Assembly: GCA_965247065.1 (NCBI GenBank)
Contig: CBDFGN010000006.1
Span: 3,844,001 to 3,908,000 of the forward strand
DNA from: CBDFGN01 sp965247065
GTDB lineage: Bacteria > Bacteroidota > Bacteroidia > Cytophagales > Cyclobacteriaceae
DNA length: 64,000 bases
Direction: 5' to 3'
Shown: piece by piece, positions 55,555-64,000 of the stretch
Layout: each line of letters opens with the position of its first letter
Numbering within the stretch: the stretch's first letter is position 1
Notes under the pieces: generated by a model
What the model saw: the letters and a program-made list of their open reading frames with translations, nothing else
The model's database searches: none
Told to the model about the DNA's origin: nothing
Translations under genes and position numbers: made by a program

Positions 55555-56304
55555 TTATTTCACCAATTGCTGTTCTCCAATTTCTATCCAAAAATTGTTA
55601 TACCCCTCTCCTACTTGTAAACGGATCTTCTTAAGATTCAGCAATTCAAGAATCGCCAGGAAATTAAATATCACCACAATCCTATTGGGCTCACTTAGAA
55701 TTATGTCCCCGAAAGATTGCCTTCCCTTTTTCTGTAACGTTTGCAGTATGAATTTCCTTTGCTGCCCCATACTGTATGGAAACTGCACAACGGTATGAAC
55801 CGGGCGCTCTTTCTCCAGCTCAAACCGTTGAAGAGCTTTTTCAAAAGCTTTCAAAAGCTTGTACAGATCCACGTTTTGCAATTCAGCCTCGACGTTGGTG
55901 GTCTCAGCAAGGCTGTTTATTTCGGCAACAAGGTTTCCTCGTTTGTCTTTCTGCAGCCGGTCTTGTTCCATATCTCCCAGCTGCTTTACCACTGACTTGT
56001 ACTTCCTGTATTCAAGAAGGTGCTTAACCAACTCCTGTCTTGGGTCAATCTCATTACCTTCTTCGTCCAAAATTGGCCTTGGCAACAGCGTTTTAGCCTT
56101 TATTCTCATTAAAGTTGCTGCCACCAGAATGAATTCACTAGCGACTTCGATATTCATTTCCTGGAGACGATGCAGGTGCTCGAGAAAGTCATTGGTGATT
56201 TGTGAAATTGGAATGTCATGTATGTCCAGTTCATCCCTCTCAATGAAAAACAGCAATAGGTCAAAAGGACCCTCAAACAATGTAATTTTTACTTCGAAAC
56301 TCAA
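55555..56304 (-). CDS. scpA: segregation and condensation protein A
   Basis: The 249-aa kleisin has the N-terminal signature FEVKITLFEGPFDLLLFFIERDELDIHDIPISQIT, then ASEFILVAATLMRIKAKTLLPRP, a charged middle and a C-terminal winged-helix reading QRKFILQTLQKKGRQSFGD. It joins Smc in the bacterial condensin complex. It is divergent from dxs (170-bp gap) and adjoins the flippase-like gene downstream. Confidence 0.93.
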   Translation of the reverse strand: MSFEVKITLFEGPFDLLLFFIERDELDIHDIPISQITNDFLEHLHRLQEMNIEVASEFILVAATLMRIKAKTLLPRPILDEEGNEIDPRQELVKHLLEYRKYKSVVKQLGDMEQDRLQKDKRGNLVAEINSLAETTNVEAELQNVDLYKLLKAFEKALQRFELEKERPVHTVVQFPYSMGQQRKFILQTLQKKGRQSFGDIILSEPNRIVVIFNFLAILELLNLKKIRLQVGEGYNNFWIEIGEQQLVK

Positions 56305-56383
56305 ATCAATTACCTCTCAAAACGGAACGTTAAAGTTAGATACAATAACGGTTTAAAATATACTTTGATTCTCAAAAATAAGT

Positions 56384-56391
56384 TACCTTTG
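56384..56391 (+). promoter_or_regulatory. candidate Bacteroidota -7 element upstream of dxs
   Basis: TACCTTTG matches TAnnTTTG and lies 83 bp before the dxs ATG. A TTG at 56365-56367 gives a 16-bp spacer, shorter than usual, so support is partial. Confidence 0.4.
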
Positions 56392-56474
56392 GCCCCTACA
56401 CCACAAACCTGGGATGCTTGAAAACAATTAGTATATTTTGTTGTTTGAGTAGCACATAATTACCTCATCTGCAT

Positions 56475-58397
56475 ATGTTAATAGAACCTGGACCGCTCCT
56501 ATTTGGGGTCCAATCTCCTCAGCAACTTAAGAAACTGGACCAATCTCAGTTGGTCCAGATTAGCCAAGAGTTGAGGAAGTACATTATTGATGTGGTCTCC
56601 GTTTACGGCGGGCACTTCGGTGCTAGTCTTGGAGTTGTTGAGTTGACCGTGGCTTTGCATTACGTGTTCAATACCCCCGAGGACCAGCTAGTTTGGGACG
56701 TGGGGCATCAGGCCTACGGGCACAAGATTCTAACCGGTCGAAGGGATCAATTCCATACAAACAGGGTATACGAAGGCCTATCTGGCTTCCCCAAACGAAA
56801 GGAAAGTGAATACGATACCTTCGGAGTGGGGCATTCATCAACATCAATATCAGCGGCCCTGGGGATGGCCACCGCTAGCACGTATCAGGGCAAGGTTGAA
56901 AAGCAACACATTGCCGTGATCGGAGATGGAGCTATGACTGGAGGAATTGCTTTTGAGGCCATGAACAACGCTGGGGTGTCAAACTCCAACCTTCTGATCA
57001 TACTCAATGACAACTGCATGTCCATTGATCCAAACGTTGGCGCCCTGAAGGACTACCTCACCGATATTACCACCAGCCACACCTACAATAAAGTCAGGGA
57101 TGAGATCTGGAGAGTGTTGGGCAAATTCAGTTCATTCGGTCACAGCGCCCAGGAGGTGATCTCAAAATTAGAGAATAGCCTTAAAACCTTCGTACTCAAA
57201 CAAAGCAACTTGTTTGAGTCACTGAACCTGCGATATTTCGGACCGGTGGATGGCCATGATGTGGATCACTTAGTACACGTCCTGAATGATTTGAAAGATA
57301 TTCCCGGACCTAAGATTTTACACTGTGTAACGGTCAAGGGGAAGGGTTTCAAGCAGGCAGAAAAGAATCAAACTAAATGGCATGCCCCGGGCAAGTTCGA
57401 CAAAATCACTGGAGAGATCCACAAGAAAGTGCATGAAAACCCGCAACCCCCTAAGTACCAGGATGTATTTGGGCACTCGCTAGTTGAGCTTGCTGAGCAA
57501 AACGAAAAGATCATCGGCGTGACACCGGCTATGCCTTCAGGATCCTCTATGAACATAATGATGAAGGAAATGCCGGAACGGGCTTTCGATGTTGGCATCT
57601 GCGAACAACATTCTGTAACATTTTCAGCCGGGCTGGCTACCCAGGGGTTAGTTCCGTTCTGCAACGTGTACAGCACTTTTATGCAAAGGGCTTATGATCA
57701 GGTTATTCATGACGTCTGCATTCAGGATCTGCCAGTAATTTTCTGTCTTGATCGGGCAGGATTTGCAGGGGCCGATGGCCCAACCCACCACGGGTGCTAC
57801 GACATGGTCTACATGCGATGCCTGCCCAACATGGTTGTTTCATCTCCTATGAACGAGCAGGAGTTGCGAAACCTGATGTACTCGGCTCAAATGCGCCAGA
57901 AGGGTCCTTTCACTATACGGTATCCCAGGGGGCAAGGTGTGATGCCAGATTGGAAAACACCTTTCGAGGAAATTAATGTTGGGAGGGGTAGAATTATTAG
58001 GGAGGGAGAAGATGTAGCAATCCTGACCATTGGGCATATCGGAAATTACGCGGTAGAGGCTTGCCAAATGCTCGATGAACACAATATTCATGCGGCGCAC
58101 TTTGACCTGAGATTCGTTAAGCCTCTAGATGAACTCATGCTTCATGACATTTTCCAAAGATTCAAGAATATCATCACTGTTGAAGATGGTGCACTAATGG
58201 GTGGATTTGGAAGCGCGGTACTGGAATTCATGGGGGATCATGGCTATTCGGCCAACATAAAAAGGCTTGGAATACCTGATCGTGTAGTGGAGCACGGTAC
58301 CCAAATGGAATTACACAAAGAATGTGGTTTTGATCCGAATGCCATCGCCAAGGTGGTGATTCAGATCGTCACTCCTGCTTTCGCTCAAAACAAGTAA
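56475..58397 (+). CDS. dxs: 1-deoxy-D-xylulose-5-phosphate synthase
   Basis: The 640-aa enzyme has the thiamine-diphosphate motif IGDGAMTGGIAFEAMNNAG to ILNDNCMSIDPNVGAL, DVGHQAYGHKILTGRR, FGPVDGHDVDHL, the transketolase-like second domain with DVGICEQHSVTFSAGLA (Glu) and FCLDRAGFAGADGPTHHG, and a C-terminal domain. It condenses pyruvate and glyceraldehyde 3-phosphate in the first step of the MEP isoprenoid pathway. The length is standard, and it stands alone. Confidence 0.96.
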   Translation: MLIEPGPLLFGVQSPQQLKKLDQSQLVQISQELRKYIIDVVSVYGGHFGASLGVVELTVALHYVFNTPEDQLVWDVGHQAYGHKILTGRRDQFHTNRVYEGLSGFPKRKESEYDTFGVGHSSTSISAALGMATASTYQGKVEKQHIAVIGDGAMTGGIAFEAMNNAGVSNSNLLIILNDNCMSIDPNVGALKDYLTDITTSHTYNKVRDEIWRVLGKFSSFGHSAQEVISKLENSLKTFVLKQSNLFESLNLRYFGPVDGHDVDHLVHVLNDLKDIPGPKILHCVTVKGKGFKQAEKNQTKWHAPGKFDKITGEIHKKVHENPQPPKYQDVFGHSLVELAEQNEKIIGVTPAMPSGSSMNIMMKEMPERAFDVGICEQHSVTFSAGLATQGLVPFCNVYSTFMQRAYDQVIHDVCIQDLPVIFCLDRAGFAGADGPTHHGCYDMVYMRCLPNMVVSSPMNEQELRNLMYSAQMRQKGPFTIRYPRGQGVMPDWKTPFEEINVGRGRIIREGEDVAILTIGHIGNYAVEACQMLDEHNIHAAHFDLRFVKPLDELMLHDIFQRFKNIITVEDGALMGGFGSAVLEFMGDHGYSANIKRLGIPDRVVEHGTQMELHKECGFDPNAIAKVVIQIVTPAFAQNK

Positions 58398-58710
58398 TCC
58401 GTTGGCGTAATAATGCTTTGAAATACAGTACATTATGGTTTTTACAAGAAAGGGAACCTGTCCCAAATTGTCAGCCATTAAATTAAGTAGCCCTAATTCG
58501 CTGCAAAGGGAGGTTACCAAAAGCGTCCAAAACATATCTAATTAGAAGAATTGACGCCACTCACGTGTTAGAGCAATAAAAAGAATAATCTAATGCAATA
58601 ATTTTTATTCAAATTATTAAATTTGTATTATAGGGGTATTCTTTTGAAGTATATTACATCAATAACCCGGTACCATATCGAATAAATATCTTACCAAAAA
58701 CTCACTAACT
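58398..58710. other. 313-bp intergenic region with a candidate promoter
   Basis: No gene-like frame is seen. The second half is AT-rich and contains TAAATTTG at 58618-58625, 85 bp before the next ATG. A plus-strand AT-rich leader follows. Confidence 0.4.
58618..58625 (+). promoter_or_regulatory. candidate -7 element upstream of the membrane zinc-ribbon gene
   Basis: TAAATTTG fits TAnnTTTG within an AT-rich stretch. No convincing -33 TTG is found, and AT-rich DNA yields such matches by chance. Confidence 0.35.
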
Positions 58711-59457
58711 ATGTCTGAAAACGTTCCCATTGATGTATTAATGACCTGGAACAGATGGGGCCAATTTGTTTCCTACGCGCTTTTCGCGGTAGGAATTGTT
58801 GTGGTTGTGTTTCTTCTTTTTCGATTGCTTTCGATCACCGACAAAAAGAACAAGTATGACTACATTAACGCGGCAGAAATAAATCTACTCTGGTATGCGA
58901 GCCTGTTCCTTATTGTTGGGGGAGTCATTTTAGCCAACACACTTACAAGCGACATTATCTGGACCTGGGTTTTCGTCAGAGCCTTTGTGAGCGTTATGCT
59001 TGGGTTTATTGCCGGCGTCATCATGCAGAATGTTCTTAAATTTTACTATCCTTTCTACATTGAAAAAAGACTTAAGAAGCTTCGGTACAGTCCTCGGGTG
59101 TCACCTAAATCAGGTAAACCCATGAAACTTCTTAGTGAAGAAGAGGAAGATGTTTATCTGGATGAAGGTATGCAAGCAGAAGAGGATGCTTTTTCGGTGG
59201 ACTACGACGTATGGATTGATGAAGAATCTGGATATACGAAAATCGAAAAATATAACGGTAGGCTTCATGCGCTGAAGTGCCCTTCATGCAATTACCAGAC
59301 CCTGAAAGTGGTCAAGGAAGAGGTGGTTACACAAGCTGGCCCGGATCAGGAGGGTGAGCTAAAAAAGCAGTATCAATGCGGCTATTGCGGACATAAGGAA
59401 TCCCGGATGTTCACCATTGCCAAGACCCAGGAAGAATTGGTCTCGGCCGCCGAGTAA
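58711..59457 (+). CDS. membrane protein with C-terminal zinc ribbon, unknown function
   Basis: The 248-aa protein has three to four membrane segments in the first 125 residues (FVSYALFAVGIVVVVFLLF, NLLWYASLFLIVGGVILAN, FVRAFVSVMLGFIAGVIM), a charged linker with acidic stretch LLSEEEEDVYLDEG, and a zinc ribbon CPSCNYQTL...CGYCGHKE. I believe similar proteins occur across Cytophagales, but I know no function. It ends just before a strong bidirectional terminator. Confidence 0.75.
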   Translation: MSENVPIDVLMTWNRWGQFVSYALFAVGIVVVVFLLFRLLSITDKKNKYDYINAAEINLLWYASLFLIVGGVILANTLTSDIIWTWVFVRAFVSVMLGFIAGVIMQNVLKFYYPFYIEKRLKKLRYSPRVSPKSGKPMKLLSEEEEDVYLDEGMQAEEDAFSVDYDVWIDEESGYTKIEKYNGRLHALKCPSCNYQTLKVVKEEVVTQAGPDQEGELKKQYQCGYCGHKESRMFTIAKTQEELVSAAE

Positions 59458-59479
59458 TATTTGTGTATTTAAGACTTTG

Positions 59480-59511
59480 GAGGCTTTCCCATTCGGAAAG
59501 CCTCTTTTTTT
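59480..59511. terminator. bidirectional terminator between the zinc-ribbon gene and the aldehyde dehydrogenase
   Basis: GAGGCTTTCC (59480-59489), loop CATTC and GGAAAGCCTC (59495-59504) form a 10-bp hairpin followed by T7 (59505-59511). It terminates the plus-strand gene ending at 59457. It also lies directly after the original minus-strand stop of the aldehyde dehydrogenase at 59512-59510. Confidence 0.88.
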
Positions 59512-60903
59512 AGACTTTGATGCAGATATTTTTGGGCTCGGTAAAAAACCGAAGAGCCTCCCAGCCACCTTCCCGGCCAAACGATGGGCACGACTAAGGT
59601 TCTGGGTCCATACGGTAGTGGAGAGCCCGTATGGGGTAGCATTGGCCAATTGAACAGCTTGGCCCTCGGTTTGAAATGGAAGCAGGGTCACAACAGGACC
59701 GAAAATTTCCTCCTGGTTCGTACGACAATAAGCGTCAAGGCTCCCAATAATGGTTGGAGACATAAAATATCCTTCCTGGCATCTTCCTTTGAGTTCGACT
59801 ACTTCACCACCGGCCAAAATCTCGCCCCCTTCCTGTTTGGCCAAATCCACATAGTCTTTTACCTTCTGCAAGTGATCTTTTGAAATCAGCGAACCTACTT
59901 GGGTAGAGTCCTTCATCGGATCTCCCACCACCAAATCCTGCGCCAGCGAGATCAATGCGGCTTTGAATTTGTCATAAATGGATTCCTCAATCAGGATTCG
60001 AGACCCACAAAGGCAGATCTCACCCTGGTTTGAGAATGATGATCGGATCGAGGTTTGGACCGCTAAATCAAAATCACAATCCGCAAAAACTATATTGGGG
60101 TTCTTACCCCCCAGCTCTAGTGACAATTTCTTGAATTTCGGGGCGGCCACGGAGGCGATCTTGCGCCCAGTAACGGTTCCCCCGGTGAAAGAAATCGCCT
60201 TCACTTCGGCGTGTTCTACCATCGCATTCCCAGCCTCGGATCCTTTCCCCTGAACAACATTCAGCACCCCTCCAGGTAGTCCGGCTTCCTCGCAAATCCG
60301 GGTGAGAAGAAAGGCAGTCATCGGGCTAAGTTCCGAGGGTTTTGCCACAACAGTATTTCCAGCAGCAAGGGTAGGAGCAATTTTCCATGTGAAAAGATAC
60401 AACGGTAGATTCCAGGGGGAAATACAGCCAACAACTCCCAGAGGCTTGCGAGTGGTATAGTTAACTACCCCGGTGGACAGATGAGATTCGGACTCAAAAT
60501 ACTGAATGGCTGTCCCAAAGAATCGAAAATTCTCAGACGCCCGGGGTATATCAACATCCAGCGCGACTGCCAGGGGTTTCCCGTTGTCAACGGATTCGGC
60601 GACGCCTAACCGGTCCCGATTGGCATCAATAAGATCGGCTATCCTCAACAAGATAGCACATCGCTCCTGAACTGAAATCTGAGACCAGTTATCAAAGGCC
60701 CCTAGCGCGGCTTTAACACATTTGTCTACATCTTTTGCTCCGGAAGCGGCGACTTCCGCATAGACAGATCCAGTGGCTGGTTCGAAATTGTCCAAATAGA
60801 GGTCGCCCTCCGGGGCTACCGTATGGCCGTTTATGAAATTGTCAACTCTTCCGATCGACCTGATCGACCACGCCAAATCCTGGTAAGTATTTCGGTTTGA
60901 CAT
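59510..60903 (-). pseudogene. aldehyde dehydrogenase of the kynurenine cluster (2-aminomuconate-semialdehyde type) with internal deletion
   Basis: The N-terminal part is a normal NAD-dependent aldehyde dehydrogenase: SPWNLPLYLFTWKIAPTLAAG, FTGGTVTGRKI, LSLELGGKNPNIVF (catalytic Glu) and FSNQGEICLCGSR (catalytic Cys). After RAHRLAGKV the frame leaves the family and runs on to 59359. The neighbouring frame supplies the true end, GGWEALRFFTEPKNICIKV with TAA at 59512-59510. The about 30 residues normally between them, including the conserved PFGG-x-K-x-SG-x-GRE segment, are missing, with a frame change at about 59566-59569. The enzyme would oxidise 2-aminomuconate semialdehyde. As read, it lacks the oligomerisation and active-site-lining end. 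Confidence 0.82.
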
Positions 60904-60922
60904 GGCAGGCTGAACTGAGTGG

Positions 60923-61708
60923 TCAGAGGCAGCCTAAACGCCCGCCATCCACTGGCAAATTAATGCCATTTACGTATGAGGCAGCCGGGCTCGCAAGAAA
61001 GACGGCAGCTGCTGCAATCTCTTCCGGTTGGGCAAAACGTCCAGCGGGTATCTCCCCCAGCCAATTCACCTCTTCTTCTTCCACACTAATGCCTTCTTTT
61101 TTCGCTCTTATTTCCAAAAGACTGCTCAACCGGTCAGTTGCGGTGGCACCTGGAAGAATGTTATTCACCGTTATCCCAAACGAAGCCAATTCGCTGGCCA
61201 GCGTCTTAGCCCAACTCGCGACTGCCCCTCGGATTGTATTGGAAACACCTAAGCCGCCAATAGGTATTTTCACTGAGGTCGAAATAATGTTTACGATACG
61301 ACCGTAACTAACAGATTTCATCGCCGGTACCAAGGCCTGTGCCAGGATCTGGTTGCAGATTAGATGATTTGCAAACGCTACCTTGAACTCCGATATGTTT
61401 GCCTCAAAGACAGGTCCACCCGGCGGTCCACCGGTGTTATTGATAAGGACCTGAACCTGATGAGAAGAGGCAAAGACCTCTATAACTTCCCGCAGATTAT
61501 CCGGGTGGTTAAAGTCTGCAACCAAATAATTATGAGACTGGCCCGATTTGGTGTCCAACTCATTCTCAATTACTTGCAGGGCATCTTCGTCTCGGGCTAT
61601 AAGGGTGATATCCGCTCCGGCCTTAGCTAATCCTTCCGCAACAGCCTTGCCAATACCTTTAGTGCTACCGCACACAGCCGCCCTCTTTCCGTGGAGATCT
61701 AAGTTCAT
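60923..61708 (-). CDS. short-chain dehydrogenase/reductase in the kynurenine cluster
   Basis: The start at 61708 (MNLDLHGKRAAVCG) gives 261 aa; an ATG at 61747 would add 13 residues. The SDR motifs are CGSTKGIGKAVAEGLAKAG (TGxxxGIG-like), LINNTGGPPGGP, a Ser/Tyr-type active site in IISTSVKIPIGGLGVSNTIRGAVASWAKTL, and VNNILPGATATDR. The usual Y-x-x-x-K is altered: the position before the K-containing helix reads SNTIRGAV with no Tyr or Lys, so classical catalysis is doubtful. It lies 19 bp upstream of the aldehyde dehydrogenase and is divergent from the dioxygenase gene, so it belongs to the cluster. Its reaction is not known. Confidence 0.82.
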   Translation of the reverse strand: MNLDLHGKRAAVCGSTKGIGKAVAEGLAKAGADITLIARDEDALQVIENELDTKSGQSHNYLVADFNHPDNLREVIEVFASSHQVQVLINNTGGPPGGPVFEANISEFKVAFANHLICNQILAQALVPAMKSVSYGRIVNIISTSVKIPIGGLGVSNTIRGAVASWAKTLASELASFGITVNNILPGATATDRLSSLLEIRAKKEGISVEEEEVNWLGEIPAGRFAQPEEIAAAAVFLASPAASYVNGINLPVDGGRLGCL

Positions 61709-61808
61709 AGCTCGATGGTCCTGGTTAGAGTTGTCAAGGTTGGTCAATCGAAATTTCTAAACAACTGCTCAATTTTTTTTAAATTTAAGAAAACAACAGC
61801 AATCCAAC

Positions 61809-62336
61809 ATGTCTATTCGAAGACCCTTCAATCTCCAGCTCTGGATTGAGGAGAACCGGGATATCCTCCAGCCTCCAGTTGGCAATAAGAACCTGTATCA
61901 AGATGCAGGAGACTACATAGTTATGATCGTCGGTGGACCCAACGCGCGGAAAGATTACCACTTTAACGAAACCGAGGAGCTCTTTTACCAGGTGGAAGGA
62001 GACATTACGGTCAAAATCCAGGAAGAAGGCCGGCCGGTAGCCATTCCAATCCGCCAAGGGGAAATGTTTTTGCTTCCGGCGCAGGTACCACATTCTCCCA
62101 TTCGGGGAGAGGCAACGGTTGGCTTGGTCATTGAACGCAAGAGAGAGGACACCCATCGGGATGGGCTGCTATGGTATTGCGAGAATTGCAATCATCCATT
62201 ACATCAGACCTACTTCCATTTGACCAATATTGAGAAGGACTTTATCCCGCGCTTCAGAGAGTTCTATGGATCAGAAAAAATGCGGACTTGCGGTGAGTGT
62301 CAGCAGATCATGGAGGCAGATCCCAGGTTTGTATAA
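61809..62336 (+). CDS. nbaC: 3-hydroxyanthranilate 3,4-dioxygenase
   Basis: The 175-aa cupin has FNLQLWIEENRDILQPPVGNK, the iron ligands in DYHFNETEELFYQ (His, Glu) and VPHSP (His), and the C-terminal rubredoxin-like iron site with CENCNHPLH and CGECQQIM (two C-x2-C). It opens the 3-hydroxyanthranilate ring to 2-amino-3-carboxymuconate semialdehyde in tryptophan degradation. It starts a plus-strand operon with ACMSD 36 bp downstream. Two C-x2-C motifs mark the bacterial form. Confidence 0.95.
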   Translation: MSIRRPFNLQLWIEENRDILQPPVGNKNLYQDAGDYIVMIVGGPNARKDYHFNETEELFYQVEGDITVKIQEEGRPVAIPIRQGEMFLLPAQVPHSPIRGEATVGLVIERKREDTHRDGLLWYCENCNHPLHQTYFHLTNIEKDFIPRFREFYGSEKMRTCGECQQIMEADPRFV

Positions 62337-62372
62337 GCTACCCTGGGACTTTGATTCCTTGAGGAACGCAAT

Positions 62373-63416
62373 ATGACTGAGAAAACTTTTGTAGTTGATA
62401 TCCATACTCATATCCTTCCCAAGCACTGGCCGGATCTCAAAACCCGATACGGATACGGTGGATTTGTGAGTTTGGAGCACCATGCGCCCTGTCTGGCCGA
62501 AATGAAAATTGACAATAAGGTATTTCGGGAAATCGAGGACAACTGCTGGGATCCGAAGAAAAGGATCTCACAATGCCACGGTTTCGACGTGGACCTGCAG
62601 GTTCTTTCCACGGTTCCGGTTATGTTCAGCTACTGGGCCCGGCCTAGAGACGCCCATGACCTATCTCGCATTCTGAACGACCATTTGGCCGGGGTTGTTG
62701 CGGACTATCCCGGTCGTTTCGCTGGCCTTGGAACTCTTCCCATGCAGGATCCTGATCTTGCGGTAAAGGAATTGGACCGATGCGTGACTAAATTGGGCAT
62801 GGTAGGCATTGAAATCGGCACTCATGTAAACCAGTGGAATCTGGATGATCCCGAAGTTTTCAAAGTGCTCGAGGCCGCCCAGGACCTCGGTGCCTGCGTG
62901 TTCATTCATCCATGGGATATGATGGGCAAATCCGAAATGCCCAAGTATTGGCTTCCCTGGTTAGTGGGTATGCCGGCGGAGTTGTCAAGAGCCATTTGTT
63001 CGGTGATATTTGGTGGAGTACTGGCAAGATTGCCAAATCTGAGGATTGCCTTTGCTCATGGGGGAGGCGCCTTCCCAGCCTCCATTGGACGCATTGAGCA
63101 TGGTTTTAATGTCCGCCCGGATCTGGTCGCCGTAGATAACGAAAGGAACCCGAGAGATTACCTGGGAAAATTTTACTTGGACTCGTTAGTGCACGACCCT
63201 ACAATGCTAAGGTACATTATCGATCTGGTGGGTATCGATAAGGTTGCTCTGGGCTCTGATTATCCATTCCCTCTGGGGGAGAATAACCCTGGGGAATTGA
63301 TCCGTTCGCTTGACTTTGCAGAATCTGACAAGTCGAAACTATTAGGAGCCAACGCGCTAAAGTGGATGGGCCAGACCCAGGAACATTTTACAATGGCCTC
63401 TCCTCAGCTAAGCTAA
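62373..63416 (+). CDS. nbaD: 2-amino-3-carboxymuconate-6-semialdehyde decarboxylase (ACMSD)
   Basis: The 347-aa amidohydrolase-family protein has the zinc ligands in VDIHTHILPKHWP (H-x-H), VFIHPWDMMG (His), AFAHGGGAFPAS (His) and ALGSDYPFPLGE (Asp). The segments LSTVPVMFSYWARP and LGTLPMQDPDLAVKEL are typical of ACMSD. It decarboxylates the dioxygenase product to 2-aminomuconate semialdehyde. Its stop codon overlaps the kynureninase start by one base (TAATG), so the genes are coupled. Confidence 0.95.
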   Translation: MTEKTFVVDIHTHILPKHWPDLKTRYGYGGFVSLEHHAPCLAEMKIDNKVFREIEDNCWDPKKRISQCHGFDVDLQVLSTVPVMFSYWARPRDAHDLSRILNDHLAGVVADYPGRFAGLGTLPMQDPDLAVKELDRCVTKLGMVGIEIGTHVNQWNLDDPEVFKVLEAAQDLGACVFIHPWDMMGKSEMPKYWLPWLVGMPAELSRAICSVIFGGVLARLPNLRIAFAHGGGAFPASIGRIEHGFNVRPDLVAVDNERNPRDYLGKFYLDSLVHDPTMLRYIIDLVGIDKVALGSDYPFPLGENNPGELIRSLDFAESDKSKLLGANALKWMGQTQEHFTMASPQLS

Positions 63417-64000
63417 TGGGCTTTGTCAATTCGGTTGATTTTGCTCGACAAATGGATGAGCAGGATCCATTGAAGTCCTTTCGCCAAAAGTTCCTAATTC
63501 CACAGCACAAGGGTAAAGACACAATTTACCTTAGTGGCAATTCGCTGGGCCTGCAACCAAGGCAAACTCGGGACTTTGTTGAAATGGAATTGGCGGACTG
63601 GGCCAGACTGGGAGTAGAAGGCCATTTTAAGAGTAGGAATCCATGGTTCCATTATCACAAACTTCTTAAAGAGCCGCTGGCCATGCTGACCGGAGCGCAT
63701 ACCTCAGAGGTGGTGCCAATGGCCAGCCTTACCACCAATCTGCACAGCCTGTTAACCTCCTTCTATCGGCCCACAACATCCAGGAACTTAATCCTGATGG
63801 AAGATGGAGCCTTCCCTTCCGATCAATATGCACTGGAAAGCCAAATTTCCATCCACGGGCTGGATCCGGCCCAGCTCATGGTGAAGATTCTACCTAAAGA
63901 AGGTCGACCCTGGCTGGCCACAGAAGAAATAATTACAGAGATCAGAAACCGCAGGGAAAACTTGGCCTTAATACTTCTTAGCGGTGTCCAATACTACACT
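63416..64000 (+). CDS. kynU: kynureninase (3' end outside window)
   Basis: The frame from ATG 63416 runs to the window edge (195 codons of about 420). It reads IYLSGNSLGLQPRQTRDFVE, DWARLGVEGHFKSRNPWFHYH, EVVPMASLTTNLHSLLTSFYR and LILMEDGAFPSDQYALESQ, all typical of the PLP enzyme kynureninase. It cleaves 3-hydroxykynurenine to 3-hydroxyanthranilate, supplying the substrate for the dioxygenase. The PLP lysine lies beyond the window. The start overlaps the ACMSD stop. Confidence 0.95.
   Translation, partial: MGFVNSVDFARQMDEQDPLKSFRQKFLIPQHKGKDTIYLSGNSLGLQPRQTRDFVEMELADWARLGVEGHFKSRNPWFHYHKLLKEPLAMLTGAHTSEVVPMASLTTNLHSLLTSFYRPTTSRNLILMEDGAFPSDQYALESQISIHGLDPAQLMVKILPKEGRPWLATEEIITEIRNRRENLALILLSGVQYYT

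Noticed and set aside
1..64000. tRNA, rRNA or CRISPR features
   Set aside because: No tRNA T-arm-like sequence in a cloverleaf context, no rRNA and no regularly spaced repeats were seen in the intergenic regions.

Overview
This 64 kb window looks like a chromosomal segment of a Bacteroidota organism, probably a free-living marine or environmental Cytophagales-like heterotroph. The supporting signs are a fused SecDF, a remnant of a type IX secretion (T9SS) sorting domain, lipoproteins with Bacteroidota-style lipoboxes, several TAnnTTTG promoter -7 elements, and a gene set (AsmA-like protein, fused ThuA/PQQ-sugar dehydrogenase, TMEM220 protein, IS982 and IS110 elements) common in that phylum. 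No rRNA, tRNA or CRISPR array was seen. The lineage call is inference from gene content; no alignment was run.

Positions 1-30000 are an accessory carbohydrate region. In order: a truncated PQQ dehydrogenase with a built-in haem domain; a small coiled-coil gene with a stop at codon 3; a lipoprotein fusing an SMP-30 lactonase to a GH16 glucanase; a sugar-kinase gene split by an IS110-family element; a ROK kinase; an acyl-CoA ligase; an IS982 element; a sulfatase; a UlaG-like hydrolase; a second ROK kinase; a 4-hydroxybutyryl-CoA dehydratase-like flavoprotein; PfkB and beta-phosphoglucomutase-like genes; an MFS nucleoside/sugar transporter; a Gfo/Idh/MocA dehydrogenase; a sugar isomerase; an aldo/keto reductase; a giant ThuA-dehydrogenase-PKD-cytochrome lipoprotein; and a GH13 amylase. 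Together these suggest import, phosphorylation and oxidation of polysaccharide-derived sugars, but no SusC/SusD pair is present.

Positions 30000-59500 are mostly housekeeping: AsmA-like protein, MurF, methionine-type aminotransferase plus omega-amidase, peptide deformylase, RuvX, a C-terminal processing protease, lipid A-type acyltransferase, acetyl-CoA synthetase, TrkA/TrkH potassium uptake, SecDF, RdgB, NrnA-type phosphoesterase, Ndk, a flippase-like protein, ScpA and DXS. An IS630 element sits exactly at the nrnA stop codon between nrnA and rdgB.

Positions 59500-64000 are a tryptophan/kynurenine catabolic cluster: aldehyde dehydrogenase and SDR on the minus strand, and 3-hydroxyanthranilate dioxygenase, ACMSD and kynureninase on the plus strand (the last runs off the window).

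Two themes stand out. First, the IS110 element carries a 167-nt non-coding leader that folds like a bridge RNA, and its internal loops match both the element ends and the gene it is inserted in; excising 1277 bp rebuilds an intact 360-aa kinase. Second, many genes are broken: internal deletions in hmgA and in the kynurenine-cluster aldehyde dehydrogenase, single-base frameshifts, and toxin and four-helix-bundle remnants. Some breaks lie in homopolymers, where sequencing error or transcriptional slippage must be considered.
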